A stretch of 64,000 nt of DNA from Galbitalea sp036271875 (GCA_036271875.1 DATAZU010000017.1:1-64000); one strand, 5' to 3'. Positions 25,669 through 34,177 are shown, numbered from the stretch's first letter. A program made the numbers and translations. The notes: generated by a model from the letters alone, not told the origin.

Positions 25669-25745
25669 GTTGTGCAGGTGTTGGGACGCTCTGCCACCCT
25701 TCGTATTGGCAATTCGGGGGCTTCTCGCCAGAACACCTGCACAAC
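25669..25745. repeat. Intergenic hairpin element 1 with 14-base shared core
   Basis: Perfect 14-base arms (GTTGTGCAGGTGTT at 25669-25682, AACACCTGCACAAC at 25732-25745) flank a 49-base loop. The loop contains GGCAATTCGGGGGC (25708-25721), which recurs exactly in the loop of the hairpin at 35489-35552. The element lies between convergent genes, 27 bases after the zincin stop, and could act as a bidirectional terminator or be a REP-like element. Confidence 0.6.
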
Positions 25746-25777
25746 GAGTGTGACAACGGGTGCGAAGTGTGCGGCTG

Positions 25778-25856
25778 ACGCGGCCAGCCGCAGACGCGTG
25801 GCCTAAACGCGGCCAGCCGCAGACGCGTGGCCTAAACGCGCCTAGCCGTAGACGCG
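25778..25856. repeat. 29-base tandem repeat, two exact copies and one diverged copy
   Basis: Two exact 29-base copies (25778-25806, 25807-25835) are followed by a diverged third (25836-25856) that covers the last four codons and the stop of the DUF5719 gene. The end of the gene appears to have been duplicated outward into the intergenic space. There are no spacers, so it is not a CRISPR. Confidence 0.7.
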
Positions 25857-27407
25857 CAGTGGAGCGGCACCCAAGGTCGCCGGACAGACGACGTACCCCG
25901 TCACCCCGCCGTCGGTCGTGCCGCCAACCGCCGCATACAAGCGGCTGAAGCCCTCGAGCTCATAGCTGATGCCCGATGCGACGGCGACGGATGTCGCAGA
26001 GTGCGGTTTGACGGTTACCGTGAGGCTCGATCCGACCAGCGCGTCGAGCCGGACGGTCTCCGAGGTTGCGGTCGGGTTGTCCAGGTGCAGCGAGCTCGCC
26101 ATGCCGGTGGGAATCGAGACGATGCTGTTGGCGGTCAGCAGCGGCGCGGCAGCAAACCACGCAAAATCAGTCACCGGATCGGTCGCTGCCCCGCTCGCGG
26201 TCGACACTCGGACCCCGGCGACCACCGGGACGGTGCTGCTCAGGACAAGCGTGTAGTTTCCGTCGGAGAGATCGTCGAGGCCGAGATCGGTGACGTTTCC
26301 GGCCGCGACCTTCTCCTTCGTCGGTTTCCCGGTCACGGTGCCATCCTCGTTCAGCTCGGTGATCGTGACGGTGCCCGACCTGCTACCCGGAACAAAGACC
26401 CGCAGCGTGGATTCCAGATCTTCGAATCCGGGCTGCCCGATGACTGCCTGGACGCCCTGCGTGCCGTTCACCACCACCCCGGGGACAACCAGTTTCTTCA
26501 GGGGCGAAGCCTGCCCGCTCACGAAGTCGACGCCGCCCGGAGCAAGCCCTCGAACGGTCGACTGCTCGAGATTCGCAACGACCTGCCCACCGGCACTCGT
26601 CACGTGCACAACCGGAGACGCGAGTCCCGGGGCGAATCCCGCAACCGACAACACGCGCTGAGCGCCGGCCGCGACCGTGATACCGTCCATGCCCGGGGCT
26701 GTGACCTGCCCCGTCTCGCCGAAGATCTGGATGCTGACAACGGCGTCGACGGCGGTGGGATTGGCAAGCAGCAGGAGCGTCGTTCGGCCCACCGATGTTG
26801 CGCCGCCGACGAGCCAGACGTCCTCGGTCGGGGCTTCACAGGCTGCCGACGACAGGCCGGTGAACTCGCTCGTTGCGACGCTCTGCGACTGCGCCCCGCC
26901 CAGCACGGGCGCCTCGGCCGACGACGCGACCGGCGGCGTGATCAGCAGTTGCGGCGCGGCAGCTCCCCCACCGGTGTTCGCATCACTCTTGGCAAAGGCG
27001 GAGGGGATGACATCGCCGGAGCTAGCGCCGCCCGTGATCACTGGCGCGCCCAACGCTGTCGCGTGCGTTGCATCCGTTCCGGTCGATGTGCCCAGTCTCA
27101 ACAGGCCGCCGGGGCAGACGACTTGCGGAGCGGTCGGCGCGGGCTTGACCAGAGCGGAGATCGATGATGTGTGCGCGCCCGGAATCGGAATAAGGATGGC
27201 TGCAGCCAGGACAATCGCAACGACACCGAGGATTACGAAGCCAAGGACTAACCGTCCGCTGACCACGGTTGCCGTGCGCAACGCGCTCGCGCGCGGGGTC
27301 GCCTCCGGGTCTTCCTCGGTAACGTCGGGCGCGACATCGTCCGGCTGAACGAACACCTGGCCGGTTGGGTCGCCGTTCGGGGGCACCTGCTGTTCCTCGT
27401 CAGGCAT
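25842..27407 (-). CDS. DUF5719 family membrane-anchored extracytoplasmic protein
   Basis: The 521-residue protein has an acidic cytoplasmic N-terminus, one transmembrane helix (about residues 50-75) and a long beta-rich extracytoplasmic part with repeated sheet motifs (VWLVGGATSVGRTTLLLLANPTA..., ending ATLGAAPLRVYG). This is the DUF5719 layout found beside large membrane glycosyltransferases in actinobacteria. Its start overlaps the end of the glycosyltransferase gene by eight bases, so they are co-translated and probably work together in wall glycan or envelope assembly. Its final codons are embedded in a 29-base tandem repeat. Confidence 0.83.
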   Translation of the reverse strand: MPDEEQQVPPNGDPTGQVFVQPDDVAPDVTEEDPEATPRASALRTATVVSGRLVLGFVILGVVAIVLAAAILIPIPGAHTSSISALVKPAPTAPQVVCPGGLLRLGTSTGTDATHATALGAPVITGGASSGDVIPSAFAKSDANTGGGAAAPQLLITPPVASSAEAPVLGGAQSQSVATSEFTGLSSAACEAPTEDVWLVGGATSVGRTTLLLLANPTAVDAVVSIQIFGETGQVTAPGMDGITVAAGAQRVLSVAGFAPGLASPVVHVTSAGGQVVANLEQSTVRGLAPGGVDFVSGQASPLKKLVVPGVVVNGTQGVQAVIGQPGFEDLESTLRVFVPGSRSGTVTITELNEDGTVTGKPTKEKVAAGNVTDLGLDDLSDGNYTLVLSSTVPVVAGVRVSTASGAATDPVTDFAWFAAAPLLTANSIVSIPTGMASSLHLDNPTATSETVRLDALVGSSLTVTVKPHSATSVAVASGISYELEGFSRLYAAVGGTTDGGVTGYVVCPATLGAAPLRVYG

Positions 27408-30219
27408 CGTCGTCCTCCCCCAGCGTCGCCCTCTCGTCGGTCACGGTGGCAACCGATGAACGCCGCCGCCCGCCCCGGATGGGAACTGCGAGCAGAAGCG
27501 CCAACAGGAACACGGCGCCGAGCCCGCCAAGCACCCAGCTGCGAGCGGGACCGCCGCTCGGAGCCGCGTCGCGGAGGCCTGTCTGCGGGAGCGCCGGATA
27601 CCGCCACAGCAACCCCTGGCCGGTGTCGCCCACGAAGGCCAGGGCCGCATTGCCCTTGAGCGCATCCTCGGCGCGGTCGTGTACGGCCTGTGCGCCGTGG
27701 ACGCCCGGGCTGCCCAGCAGGACAAAACCAATGCGCTGCGAGGTCATCGTCGTCGTCGTCGTGTCGAGCCCGGTCCGCGACGCCAGGTTGCCGGCGAGAC
27801 TCAGCACGGACTTCCGTTCGGGCGTCAGCGCCCGCGAAGTCGACGCGAGCGTCGACTGGTCATCCAGCGTGTCGCCGGCGCCTCGCTGCAGCTGCGCACC
27901 GAGCGAGCCGTCCTGCTGCGGCGTAAGGATGATGGTGCCAATCCCGGGCTTCGTCGCTCCAACCGCATCGACGTAGGCGGGGAGCACACCGCCAGAGCCG
28001 GCCTCAACCGGAGTACTCGCGGCCAACGGCGCCACCAGGAGCGGAGCGACAGCGATGGCACTCGCGAGTACGGTGACGAACGCGGGTACCCCGGCCCCCC
28101 GACCCATTGCCTCGAGGGTCACGACCATCGCCCCGGTGAGTCCGAGCCACATCAGGCTCAGCGCTGCGCCGGGCCAGATCGTCACGGTCGACGCTCCCGA
28201 CGTGCTGAACGAGAAACTGGCTGCCGCAACCGCGGTACCAAAACCGAGCAGAGCTATCACCAGCGCTGGGATGCCACGGCTCGAGCCGGGCACAAACGCC
28301 GCCGCGAGTGCGAGAAGCAGGAGCGGCACGAGGAGCACCGCGTAGACGAGTGGACCGATGACCGAGAGACCGAACACGCTCTGCACGCTGCCCCAGCCGC
28401 TCACGCCAGCATCGGCCGCTCCAATCGCGAGTTGGAGCGAGGATGCGGGCGTGTGGGCCGTCGGCAATCCGGGATCCGCAAAAAGGTCGAGGGGCGTCCC
28501 GCGTTGCACCTGGGCGTAGATGAGGGGCGCGAAGAGCGCTGCTGCGGGAATCACGATGCCGATCAGCCGGTGAACGCGCGGCGGATTTACGGCCATCCAT
28601 ACGACGAGCAAAACGACAAGGGCAGGCACAACGCTTGGCGAGCACGCGGCCACCGCGGCGAAGAGCAGGGCGGCGGCGGCACCGGCAGACCAACTGCGCG
28701 CGGCAGCGATGACGGTCAGCGCCAGCCACGGAAGCAGGATGTGCGCGATCACCGCGCCGAGCTGTCCCTGTTCCATCGATGAGAGGAACGGCGGCGCAAC
28801 GGCCCAGACCAACGCCGCGATCGCGGGCGGCCACGCCCGCGATGCAACGCGCGTTGCGCACCACCATGCACCGAGTGCGGTCACGGGCAGGGCCACGAGG
28901 TAAAGCAGGACAATCGAGAAGGACGGTGCCCAGAACGTGATCGAGCCGAGCACGGCGAGCACCGCAGCGAACGGGTCGGATGCGCCGACGAATCCCGACC
29001 CGACGGAATGCCAGCCGTAGCCGACGTTGGCCCAGAGCTGCGCGACCGTGGGAGAAAGCGGCAACAGCGCGCCGCCCTGGATGACGGTCGCGCCGAGGAA
29101 CCGCCCGAAAACAATGACGCCGATCACCGCGGCGACGAGAACCACCGCTACGCCGCCGCCGGACACAAAGCTGGCGCGAACGCGGAGCGGCACTGCGGCA
29201 TCATCGCCGACCGTCGACCTCGATGCTCGACGCTCGCGGGCCAGTGCTGGCGAAATCCGGAGCGGTGCGATCGCCTGCCAGCCGAACTTCCGGTTCCGGC
29301 GAATTTGGCGGCGCGCGGCCGGAACGGTGCCGTCGAATGCGGTGGCAAACGCAGCGGCGAGCTCCCCACCGACTAGTCCGGGCTGTTTACGAAGCAGCTG
29401 CAGCAGGCACCGAAGAATCGCGATCGGCACGAGCGAGAGCCAGAGGAACAGCGGGGCAAGTCCGCGCGCGTAGACCATGCGCCTGTGCAGTTGAGCTCGG
29501 CGCCTGACCCTCGCGGACGCGGCCGACGAGAGGCTGGTTCGACCGAATAGCTCGGGGCCACCAGCGCTAGATACCCGGGAGGTCGGCACACCGATTACGC
29601 GATACCCGGCCAGGCGGGCTCTCACCGAGAAGTCGAGCCCGGCATCCACGGACGGTAGTCCGGGATCGAAACCACCTAGCGCATCCCAGACCGAACGACG
29701 AACCAGCATGCCAGCGGCGGAGACAGCGAGGATATCGCTCTGCCCGTCGTACTGGGCCTGGTCGAGCTCGTTCTCAACGAGGACGACTGATGCGCCATAC
29801 CTTGTGATGCTCTCGCCATAGCGCGCAATGATGTCGGCCTCGTCCGACCGCATGAGCTTGGGACCGGCAACGGCGACGGATGGCGCGATCTCGACCGCGC
29901 CGAGGAGGGCGGCGAGCGCACCAGAAGCAGGCACATTGTCCGCGCCAAGAAGCCAAAGCCACTCGTCGGGCACCGCAGGCGGTAGCGCAACTCGCGTCGC
30001 CCGCTCGATGGATGAGCCAAAACTGGACCTGGCCGCCGTCGAGATCGCCTGGGTTGGCGCGGCGGCGGCGAGCATGCTCGCGGAGTCATCCCGCGAGCCC
30101 GCGTCGACGGTGACAAGTGCGTCGGGTCGACGAGTCTGTGAATTCAGCGCCGCGAGGGTTTGGCCGAGATACGCCTCCCCATTCCGGGCGACGAGTATCG
30201 CGGTGACTCTCGGCTGCAT
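27400..30219 (-). CDS. Large membrane glycosyltransferase (GT2 domain plus multi-TM)
   Basis: The 939-residue protein starts with a GT2 domain (residues 1-250: VTAILVARNGEAYLGQTLAAL, ALVTVDAGSRDDS, WLWLLGADNVPASG as the DxD-like region, then WDALGGFDPGLPSVDAGLDFS) and continues with about 12-14 transmembrane segments between about 265 and 930. Such fusions transfer sugars from lipid carriers on the outer face of the membrane. It follows whiB by ten bases and is coupled to the DUF5719 gene. The ATG at 30219 has TAGTCT seven bases upstream. Confidence 0.88.
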   Translation of the reverse strand: MQPRVTAILVARNGEAYLGQTLAALNSQTRRPDALVTVDAGSRDDSASMLAAAAPTQAISTAARSSFGSSIERATRVALPPAVPDEWLWLLGADNVPASGALAALLGAVEIAPSVAVAGPKLMRSDEADIIARYGESITRYGASVVLVENELDQAQYDGQSDILAVSAAGMLVRRSVWDALGGFDPGLPSVDAGLDFSVRARLAGYRVIGVPTSRVSSAGGPELFGRTSLSSAASARVRRRAQLHRRMVYARGLAPLFLWLSLVPIAILRCLLQLLRKQPGLVGGELAAAFATAFDGTVPAARRQIRRNRKFGWQAIAPLRISPALARERRASRSTVGDDAAVPLRVRASFVSGGGVAVVLVAAVIGVIVFGRFLGATVIQGGALLPLSPTVAQLWANVGYGWHSVGSGFVGASDPFAAVLAVLGSITFWAPSFSIVLLYLVALPVTALGAWWCATRVASRAWPPAIAALVWAVAPPFLSSMEQGQLGAVIAHILLPWLALTVIAAARSWSAGAAAALLFAAVAACSPSVVPALVVLLVVWMAVNPPRVHRLIGIVIPAAALFAPLIYAQVQRGTPLDLFADPGLPTAHTPASSLQLAIGAADAGVSGWGSVQSVFGLSVIGPLVYAVLLVPLLLLALAAAFVPGSSRGIPALVIALLGFGTAVAAASFSFSTSGASTVTIWPGAALSLMWLGLTGAMVVTLEAMGRGAGVPAFVTVLASAIAVAPLLVAPLAASTPVEAGSGGVLPAYVDAVGATKPGIGTIILTPQQDGSLGAQLQRGAGDTLDDQSTLASTSRALTPERKSVLSLAGNLASRTGLDTTTTTMTSQRIGFVLLGSPGVHGAQAVHDRAEDALKGNAALAFVGDTGQGLLWRYPALPQTGLRDAAPSGGPARSWVLGGLGAVFLLALLLAVPIRGGRRRSSVATVTDERATLGEDDDA

Positions 30220-30233
30220 CTAGTCGAGACTAG
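30220..30233. promoter_or_regulatory. Palindrome CTAGTC-GA-GACTAG spanning the whiB stop and glycosyltransferase -10
   Basis: Perfect six-base arms around GA lie directly against the glycosyltransferase start codon. The palindrome contains the whiB TAG stop (complement 30230-30232) and the -10 hexamer TAGTCT (complement 30227-30232), which ends seven bases before the ATG at 30219. Confidence 0.5.
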
Positions 30234-30694
30234 GCGCGCTTCCGAAGTTTGCGGCGCTCCCGCTCCGACAATCCGCCCCAAATTCCGAACCGCTCATCGT
30301 TCTCGAGCGCGTACTCCAGGCAGTGCACCCGAACCTCGCAGGACGCGCAGATTTTCTTCGCGTCTCGGGTCGATCCGCCCTTTTCCGGGAAGAACGCTTC
30401 CGGGTCGGTCTGGGCGCACAGTGAGTCGGACTGCCAGGCAAGCGGGTTGTCATCGGCCTGGCCCGGTGCCGCCGGCTGGCGAACTCCGGGAACCCCGAGA
30501 CGGATGGGGTCGACGAACCAGTTCTCCGGAGTGGATGGCACGTAGTTAGGGGACACCGCGTTGGACGACACCGCGGTGGAGGACACCGCATTTGATGAGC
30601 CCCCGTTTGTGCGACGAGTGTCGTCGGGGTGCCGGGGCGAGGGACCATCGGATGCTGCGGTGTACTGTCGCGCAGTACTGGATTGCTGTTGCAT
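30230..30694 (-). CDS. WhiB family regulator, WhiB2/WhmD type
   Basis: WhiB proteins bind a [4Fe-4S] cluster and act with the primary sigma factor; WhiB2-type proteins control septation. The 154-residue protein has the four cluster cysteines at 93, 116, 119 and 125 (CAQTDPEAFFP; ICASCEVRVHC) and the turn motif GIWGGLSERERRKL, then a basic tail. The N-terminal 90 residues are disordered and include three five-residue repeats (SSNAV-type). ATG at 30694 has AAAGGGGA upstream. The context beside DUF3499, zincin and glycosyltransferase genes matches the Rv3260c (whiB2) neighbourhood. Confidence 0.93.
   Translation of the reverse strand: MQQQSSTARQYTAASDGPSPRHPDDTRRTNGGSSNAVSSTAVSSNAVSPNYVPSTPENWFVDPIRLGVPGVRQPAAPGQADDNPLAWQSDSLCAQTDPEAFFPEKGGSTRDAKKICASCEVRVHCLEYALENDERFGIWGGLSERERRKLRKRA
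30552..30596. repeat. 15-base tandem repeat (three copies) within whiB
   Basis: Three successive 15-base units beginning GACACCGC encode three near-identical five-residue repeats in the disordered N-terminal part of the WhiB protein. Such repeats can change copy number by slippage. Confidence 0.6.
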
Positions 30695-30750
30695 CGTCGG
30701 TGTCCCCTTTCGCGTTCGGCAGGTGTCGCCCAAAGCGCGTTAGAGATAAT

Positions 30751-30762
30751 TACACCCGTGTA
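30751..30762. promoter_or_regulatory. Candidate operator TACAC-CC-GTGTA upstream of whiB
   Basis: A 12-base inverted repeat with five-base arms lies 57 bases upstream of the whiB start inside an AT-richer stretch (TTAGAGATAATTACACC), the likely promoter zone. The bound protein is unknown. Confidence 0.35.
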
Positions 30763-30855
30763 GTTCCCGATAAGTCAAGCCGCAGATGATAAATGCCGCC
30801 ACGCGCGACGAGTGCGCGCAACGCGCCGAAGATCATAACGATCTTTGATTCTGCG

Positions 30856-30960
30856 TTGGCAACTCTTGGCAGAAATACGCCGGATTGCGATGTCCTGCCA
30901 GCACTGGCAGGATTGGATCAATCATCGATTCACTGCCAGAGGTCCGGAACGAGGGTGCCA
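30856..30960. promoter_or_regulatory. Cluster of TTGGCA/TGCCA sites upstream of the GlxA-type gene
   Basis: TTGGCA occurs at 30856-30861 and again exactly ten bases on at 30866-30871. A perfect 20-base inverted repeat follows at 30893-30912 (arms TCCTGCCAG and CTGGCAGGA, two-base centre). Further TGCCA half sites lie at 30934-30938 and 30956-30960, next to the start codon. The array fits cooperative binding of an AraC-type protein, possibly autoregulation. Confidence 0.5.
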
Positions 30961-31914
30961 GTGCTCAACAAGGTCGTCCTGCTCGCGATTCCCGGGGTCG
31001 CGCCCTTCGAATTCAGCGTGGTCTGTGAGGTGTTCGGCATTGATCGCACGGACACCGGAGGGCCCGTCTTCGACTTCCACGTCGTCACCGCCGATCCCGG
31101 CACGGTACGCACCAGCCTCGGGTTCGACCTGGTCATCAGTGAAGGACTCGAGGTCGCGGCCGATGCCGACCTCATCGCCGTGGCTGCTCACAAGCTGGAG
31201 GGACTGGACGAGCGCTTTCTGCAGGTCCTGCGCGACGCCCGCGACCGCGGGGCCTGGATCCTCAGCGTGTGCAGCGGTGCGTTCGTGCTCGCCGAGGCCG
31301 GGATTCTGGACGGGAAGCGTGCGACGACCCATTGGATGCACGCCGACAGCCTGGCGAAGAACTACCCAACAATCAGCGTCGACCCGGATGTCTTGTTCGT
31401 CGAGGATGGTCGCATCATCTCCAGCGCGGGTACGGCGGCCGGCATTGACGCGGCCCTGCACCTCGTCCGGGTTGAACTCGGCGCCGCCGCGGCGAATGTC
31501 ATCGCGCGCCGGATGGTCATAGCCCCGCAGCGAGACGGCGGACAGGCGCAATACATCCCGACTCCGGTGCAACAGGACTGCAGCGACTCGCTCGCGATCG
31601 TGTGCGAGTGGATGCTGGACAACATGGCAGAAGATCTCACGATCGACCGGCTCGCCCGCAAAGCGCTGATGTCATCGCGAACGTTCGCCAGGCGGTTTCG
31701 CGACGACATGGGGACAACGCCGGCCGCGTGGCTCAATCGCCAGCGCATCCTGCGCGCACAACAACTGCTCGAGACAACCGAGTTCGGATTCGAAACGATC
31801 GCCCAGCAGACCGGATTCGGCACAGCGGCCGTCATGCGGCACCACTTTCTGAAGGTGCTGCAGACGACTCCCACCGCGTACCGGCGAGCCTTCGGGGATC
31901 GGCTCGCCGGCTAG
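30961..31914 (+). CDS. GlxA-type transcriptional regulator (DJ-1/PfpI plus AraC domains)
   Basis: The 317-residue protein has an N-terminal DJ-1/PfpI-like domain (residues 1-185) with a cysteine in ILSVCSGAFVLAEAGIL at the nucleophile-elbow position, and a C-terminal AraC/XylS helix-turn-helix pair (about 215-315: LTIDRLARKALMSSRTFARRF and TPAAWLNRQRILRAQQLLE). GlxA-type regulators sense small metabolites and usually control neighbouring catabolic genes; no obvious target lies here. GTG at 30961 has GAGG six bases upstream; a GTG two codons earlier is the alternative. The site cluster before it suggests autoregulation. Confidence 0.87.
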   Translation: MLNKVVLLAIPGVAPFEFSVVCEVFGIDRTDTGGPVFDFHVVTADPGTVRTSLGFDLVISEGLEVAADADLIAVAAHKLEGLDERFLQVLRDARDRGAWILSVCSGAFVLAEAGILDGKRATTHWMHADSLAKNYPTISVDPDVLFVEDGRIISSAGTAAGIDAALHLVRVELGAAAANVIARRMVIAPQRDGGQAQYIPTPVQQDCSDSLAIVCEWMLDNMAEDLTIDRLARKALMSSRTFARRFRDDMGTTPAAWLNRQRILRAQQLLETTEFGFETIAQQTGFGTAAVMRHHFLKVLQTTPTAYRRAFGDRLAG

Positions 31915-31920
31915 CGGTGG

Positions 31921-32961
31921 TTAGCCCATTCCTTTCAGCACCGCCATTGCGATACCGGTGAACTGGGCGGCCGTGATATCGGACGCGTTCGAATCGATCA
32001 CGAAGGCATTCGTTCCCGCGAATACGTCGAACGTTTTGGTCCCCTCGATCCCGGGACTGACGTAAGCGGAGTCGGCACCCGGCACCGTCACGGCGACCGA
32101 TTTACTCGAGATCAGGTGGCTCTTCGAGGATGCACCGCCCGGGTAGAGATAGACGGAAAACGCGCGATCGTCGCCATTCGGCGTTGTCTGCCACTCGCAG
32201 GCGAGATATGGCGCCGCCGCCAGCGCCGCTGTGTATGCGTCCGGATTACCGTTCTCCATCAGAGCGTCGTCGCTCGCCAGGACGAGGGTCGGCGAGCCGA
32301 GACTCGTCGAGACGGCACCGGCAGCATCCAGCGATGCGCAGCTGGCGGGCTTCGCCCACGCGCCCGTGACGGCGACAATTGCCGGCGCCTTCCCAGCGGA
32401 TGCGGCGCTCGCCTGCAACTGGGCCTCCAGGCGCGCCGTGGCAGCCCTGGCCTGAGCGACAGTCGACCCGAAGTCGAGTCCGACCTCGCCGGAGAACCAG
32501 TATCCGGAGTCGACGACGTTGAAGCCGCAGTCGCCCAGATCGCCGTCGCCGTCTGCCGTGCAGGTCGACGCAGGATAGCTCGCGCTCGATGCCGCACTTG
32601 CCGGTAGCACGATCACGTCGACGGACTGCGCATGAGAGTTGTTGCTCGCGTTCCACACGCACCACGTGCCGCCGACGGCCGGAACCACCCACTGGGTGAA
32701 GTCGAGCCAGGGATCGAGCCCGGACAGGGCGACGGTGGTACCGACATCCGACGTGACATCCGCCACCGAGACCAGGGCGGAGCAGTCCCCGCCGAAGGCG
32801 AGATGTTGGCTCGTCACCGGTGTGGGCTCTGCGGTGTGTTGGGCCGCGCTGGCCGAGTGGGTAGCAGGGGTTGCTGTCGGTGCGCAAGCCGCAAGGGCTG
32901 CGACCAGCAGGAAAGCGGGGAGCAGGAGTACGGCGCGCGCGCCGCGATTGGTCGAGGTCAT
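31921..32961 (-). CDS. Putative lipoprotein of unknown function
   Basis: The 346-residue protein has a lipoprotein signal peptide with the lipobox LAAC and Cys26 as the acylation site, a Thr/Ser/Ala-rich linker (about 27-50) and an exported domain with six or more cysteines, which may form disulfides (GGDCSAL, TWCVW, STCTADGDGDLGDCGF, ASCASLD, LACEW). I recognise no enzymatic motif. It lies downstream of manA on the same strand, 79 bases away. ATG at 32961 has TAGCGT seven bases upstream, so it is likely transcribed on its own. Confidence 0.75.
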   Translation of the reverse strand: MTSTNRGARAVLLLPAFLLVAALAACAPTATPATHSASAAQHTAEPTPVTSQHLAFGGDCSALVSVADVTSDVGTTVALSGLDPWLDFTQWVVPAVGGTWCVWNASNNSHAQSVDVIVLPASAASSASYPASTCTADGDGDLGDCGFNVVDSGYWFSGEVGLDFGSTVAQARAATARLEAQLQASAASAGKAPAIVAVTGAWAKPASCASLDAAGAVSTSLGSPTLVLASDDALMENGNPDAYTAALAAAPYLACEWQTTPNGDDRAFSVYLYPGGASSKSHLISSKSVAVTVPGADSAYVSPGIEGTKTFDVFAGTNAFVIDSNASDITAAQFTGIAMAVLKGMG

Positions 32962-32968
32962 GGACAAA

Positions 32969-32974
32969 ACGCTA
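32969..32974 (-). promoter_or_regulatory. -10 element (TAGCGT) of a probable leaderless promoter
   Basis: On the minus strand TAGCGT ends seven bases before the lipoprotein ATG at 32961. Confidence 0.5.
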
Positions 32975-33014
32975 GAACCTCGGAAAACCCGACCGCGAGG
33001 AAAATCTGCCGAGT

Positions 33015-33032
33015 CTGTCGCCTTGCCGACAG
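33015..33032 (-). terminator. Candidate manA terminator hairpin
   Basis: Six-base arms CTGTCG/CGACAG with a six-base loop begin eight bases after the manA stop. A TTTT occurs about ten bases beyond the stem on the minus strand, so it is a weak intrinsic terminator. Confidence 0.35.
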
Positions 33033-33040
33033 CGGGGTTC

Positions 33041-34177
33041 TTACGCCTGCGCCCCAGAATTCCTGGACGCGAAGAAGAGCGTGGAATCACCCGACACGGA
33101 AACGGGCGACTCGTCAGCGGTGCCGAACGTTGCACCCCCGCGCCTGAGCCGCGTGACCGAGGTTGCTCCCTCGAGCCGCGCGACACCGGCCGTGCACAGC
33201 GCGATGAACTCCCCCGCTGGCGCGAGGCTCACCGTCGTCCGGTCACCCGGCGCCACGACCGTTAGCTCGAAGTCCGGCACATCGGGTCGAAAGACCAGCA
33301 CACCGGCGCTCGTCGCCTCGGGTGTCAGGAAGGCGACCGGCAGCGGTCGGAAGTCGAGCACGCTGAGGAGCTCCGGCACATCGACGTGCTTGGGGGTAAG
33401 CCCACCCCGCAGCACGTTGTCCGAGGCCGCGAGGACCTCGATGCCCAGCCCGCGCTGATATGAGTGGATATTGCCCGCCGGCAAGTAGACGACCTCTCCC
33501 GCCCTCAGCGTAACGAGGTTGAGTAGCAGGGAAATGAGGATACCGACGTCCCCGGGAAAAAGCTGCCCGAGCCGGTGGACCGTCGCGAACTCCGGCCGAT
33601 CCACTGCGGGAGCGAGCTCGAGTATCCGCGCTCGAAGCTCCGGAACACCCGTCCCGTTCGAGATCAGCCATTCGAACACGTCGCGGATCGCTCGGTCGTC
33701 AGCGAGTCGATGGATGAGGTCGGCGACGAGCGGGTCGGGTCCGAGCTCCCCGAGCAGCTCACGGGTTGCCGCCGCCGGGCGAAATCCGCAGAGTGCCTCG
33801 AACCCGTCCCGGATCGCGTAGATCAGTTCCGGCTTGGCCCTCGCGTCCTTGTAGTTGCGACGGGGGTCGTCCAGCGCGATGCCTGCGGCGTTCTCTCGAT
33901 CGAAGCCCTCCATGGCGAGTAGCGTCGTCGGATGAGCCTGAAGCGATAGCGGTGACTGCGCAGCGAGTACCTTCATGATGAACGGCAGGTCCGTGATCTG
34001 GTCGATGGTTTTCGCTCCGCCGGGACCGTCGATCAGTCGGCTGGGGCTTCCCGGATGGGCACCAAACCAGAGCTCGGCCTCAGCGCCGCCCGACGGAGGG
34101 TGCCCGAGCATCTCCGCCATCGCAGTCTTGGATCCCCACGCATAGTCTCTCGGCGTATTGGTAAGACCCACAAACAT
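33041..34177 (-). CDS. manA: Mannose-6-phosphate isomerase, class I
   Basis: ManA interconverts fructose-6-P and mannose-6-P, feeding GDP-mannose synthesis. The 378-residue protein has the class I zinc-site residues: SLQAHP (Gln/His), KPELIYAI with the Glu ligand, and a C-terminal VYLPAGNIHSYQRGLGIEV with the His ligand, then ASDNVLRGGLTPKHVDV. The N-terminal NTPRDYAWGS is typical. AAGGAG lies eight bases before the ATG. It diverges from the acyl-CoA dehydrogenase gene. Together with the PMM-like HAD gene it would supply mannose-1-phosphate. Confidence 0.95.
   Translation of the reverse strand: MFVGLTNTPRDYAWGSKTAMAEMLGHPPSGGAEAELWFGAHPGSPSRLIDGPGGAKTIDQITDLPFIMKVLAAQSPLSLQAHPTTLLAMEGFDRENAAGIALDDPRRNYKDARAKPELIYAIRDGFEALCGFRPAAATRELLGELGPDPLVADLIHRLADDRAIRDVFEWLISNGTGVPELRARILELAPAVDRPEFATVHRLGQLFPGDVGILISLLLNLVTLRAGEVVYLPAGNIHSYQRGLGIEVLAASDNVLRGGLTPKHVDVPELLSVLDFRPLPVAFLTPEATSAGVLVFRPDVPDFELTVVAPGDRTTVSLAPAGEFIALCTAGVARLEGATSVTRLRRGGATFGTADESPVSVSGDSTLFFASRNSGAQA

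Noticed and set aside
25778..25856. Possible CRISPR array
   Set aside because: The 29-base units are joined head to tail without spacers and no cas gene is present.
26001..27167. A 388-codon plus-strand open frame
   Set aside because: Antisense shadow of the DUF5719 gene with an Arg-rich, featureless product.
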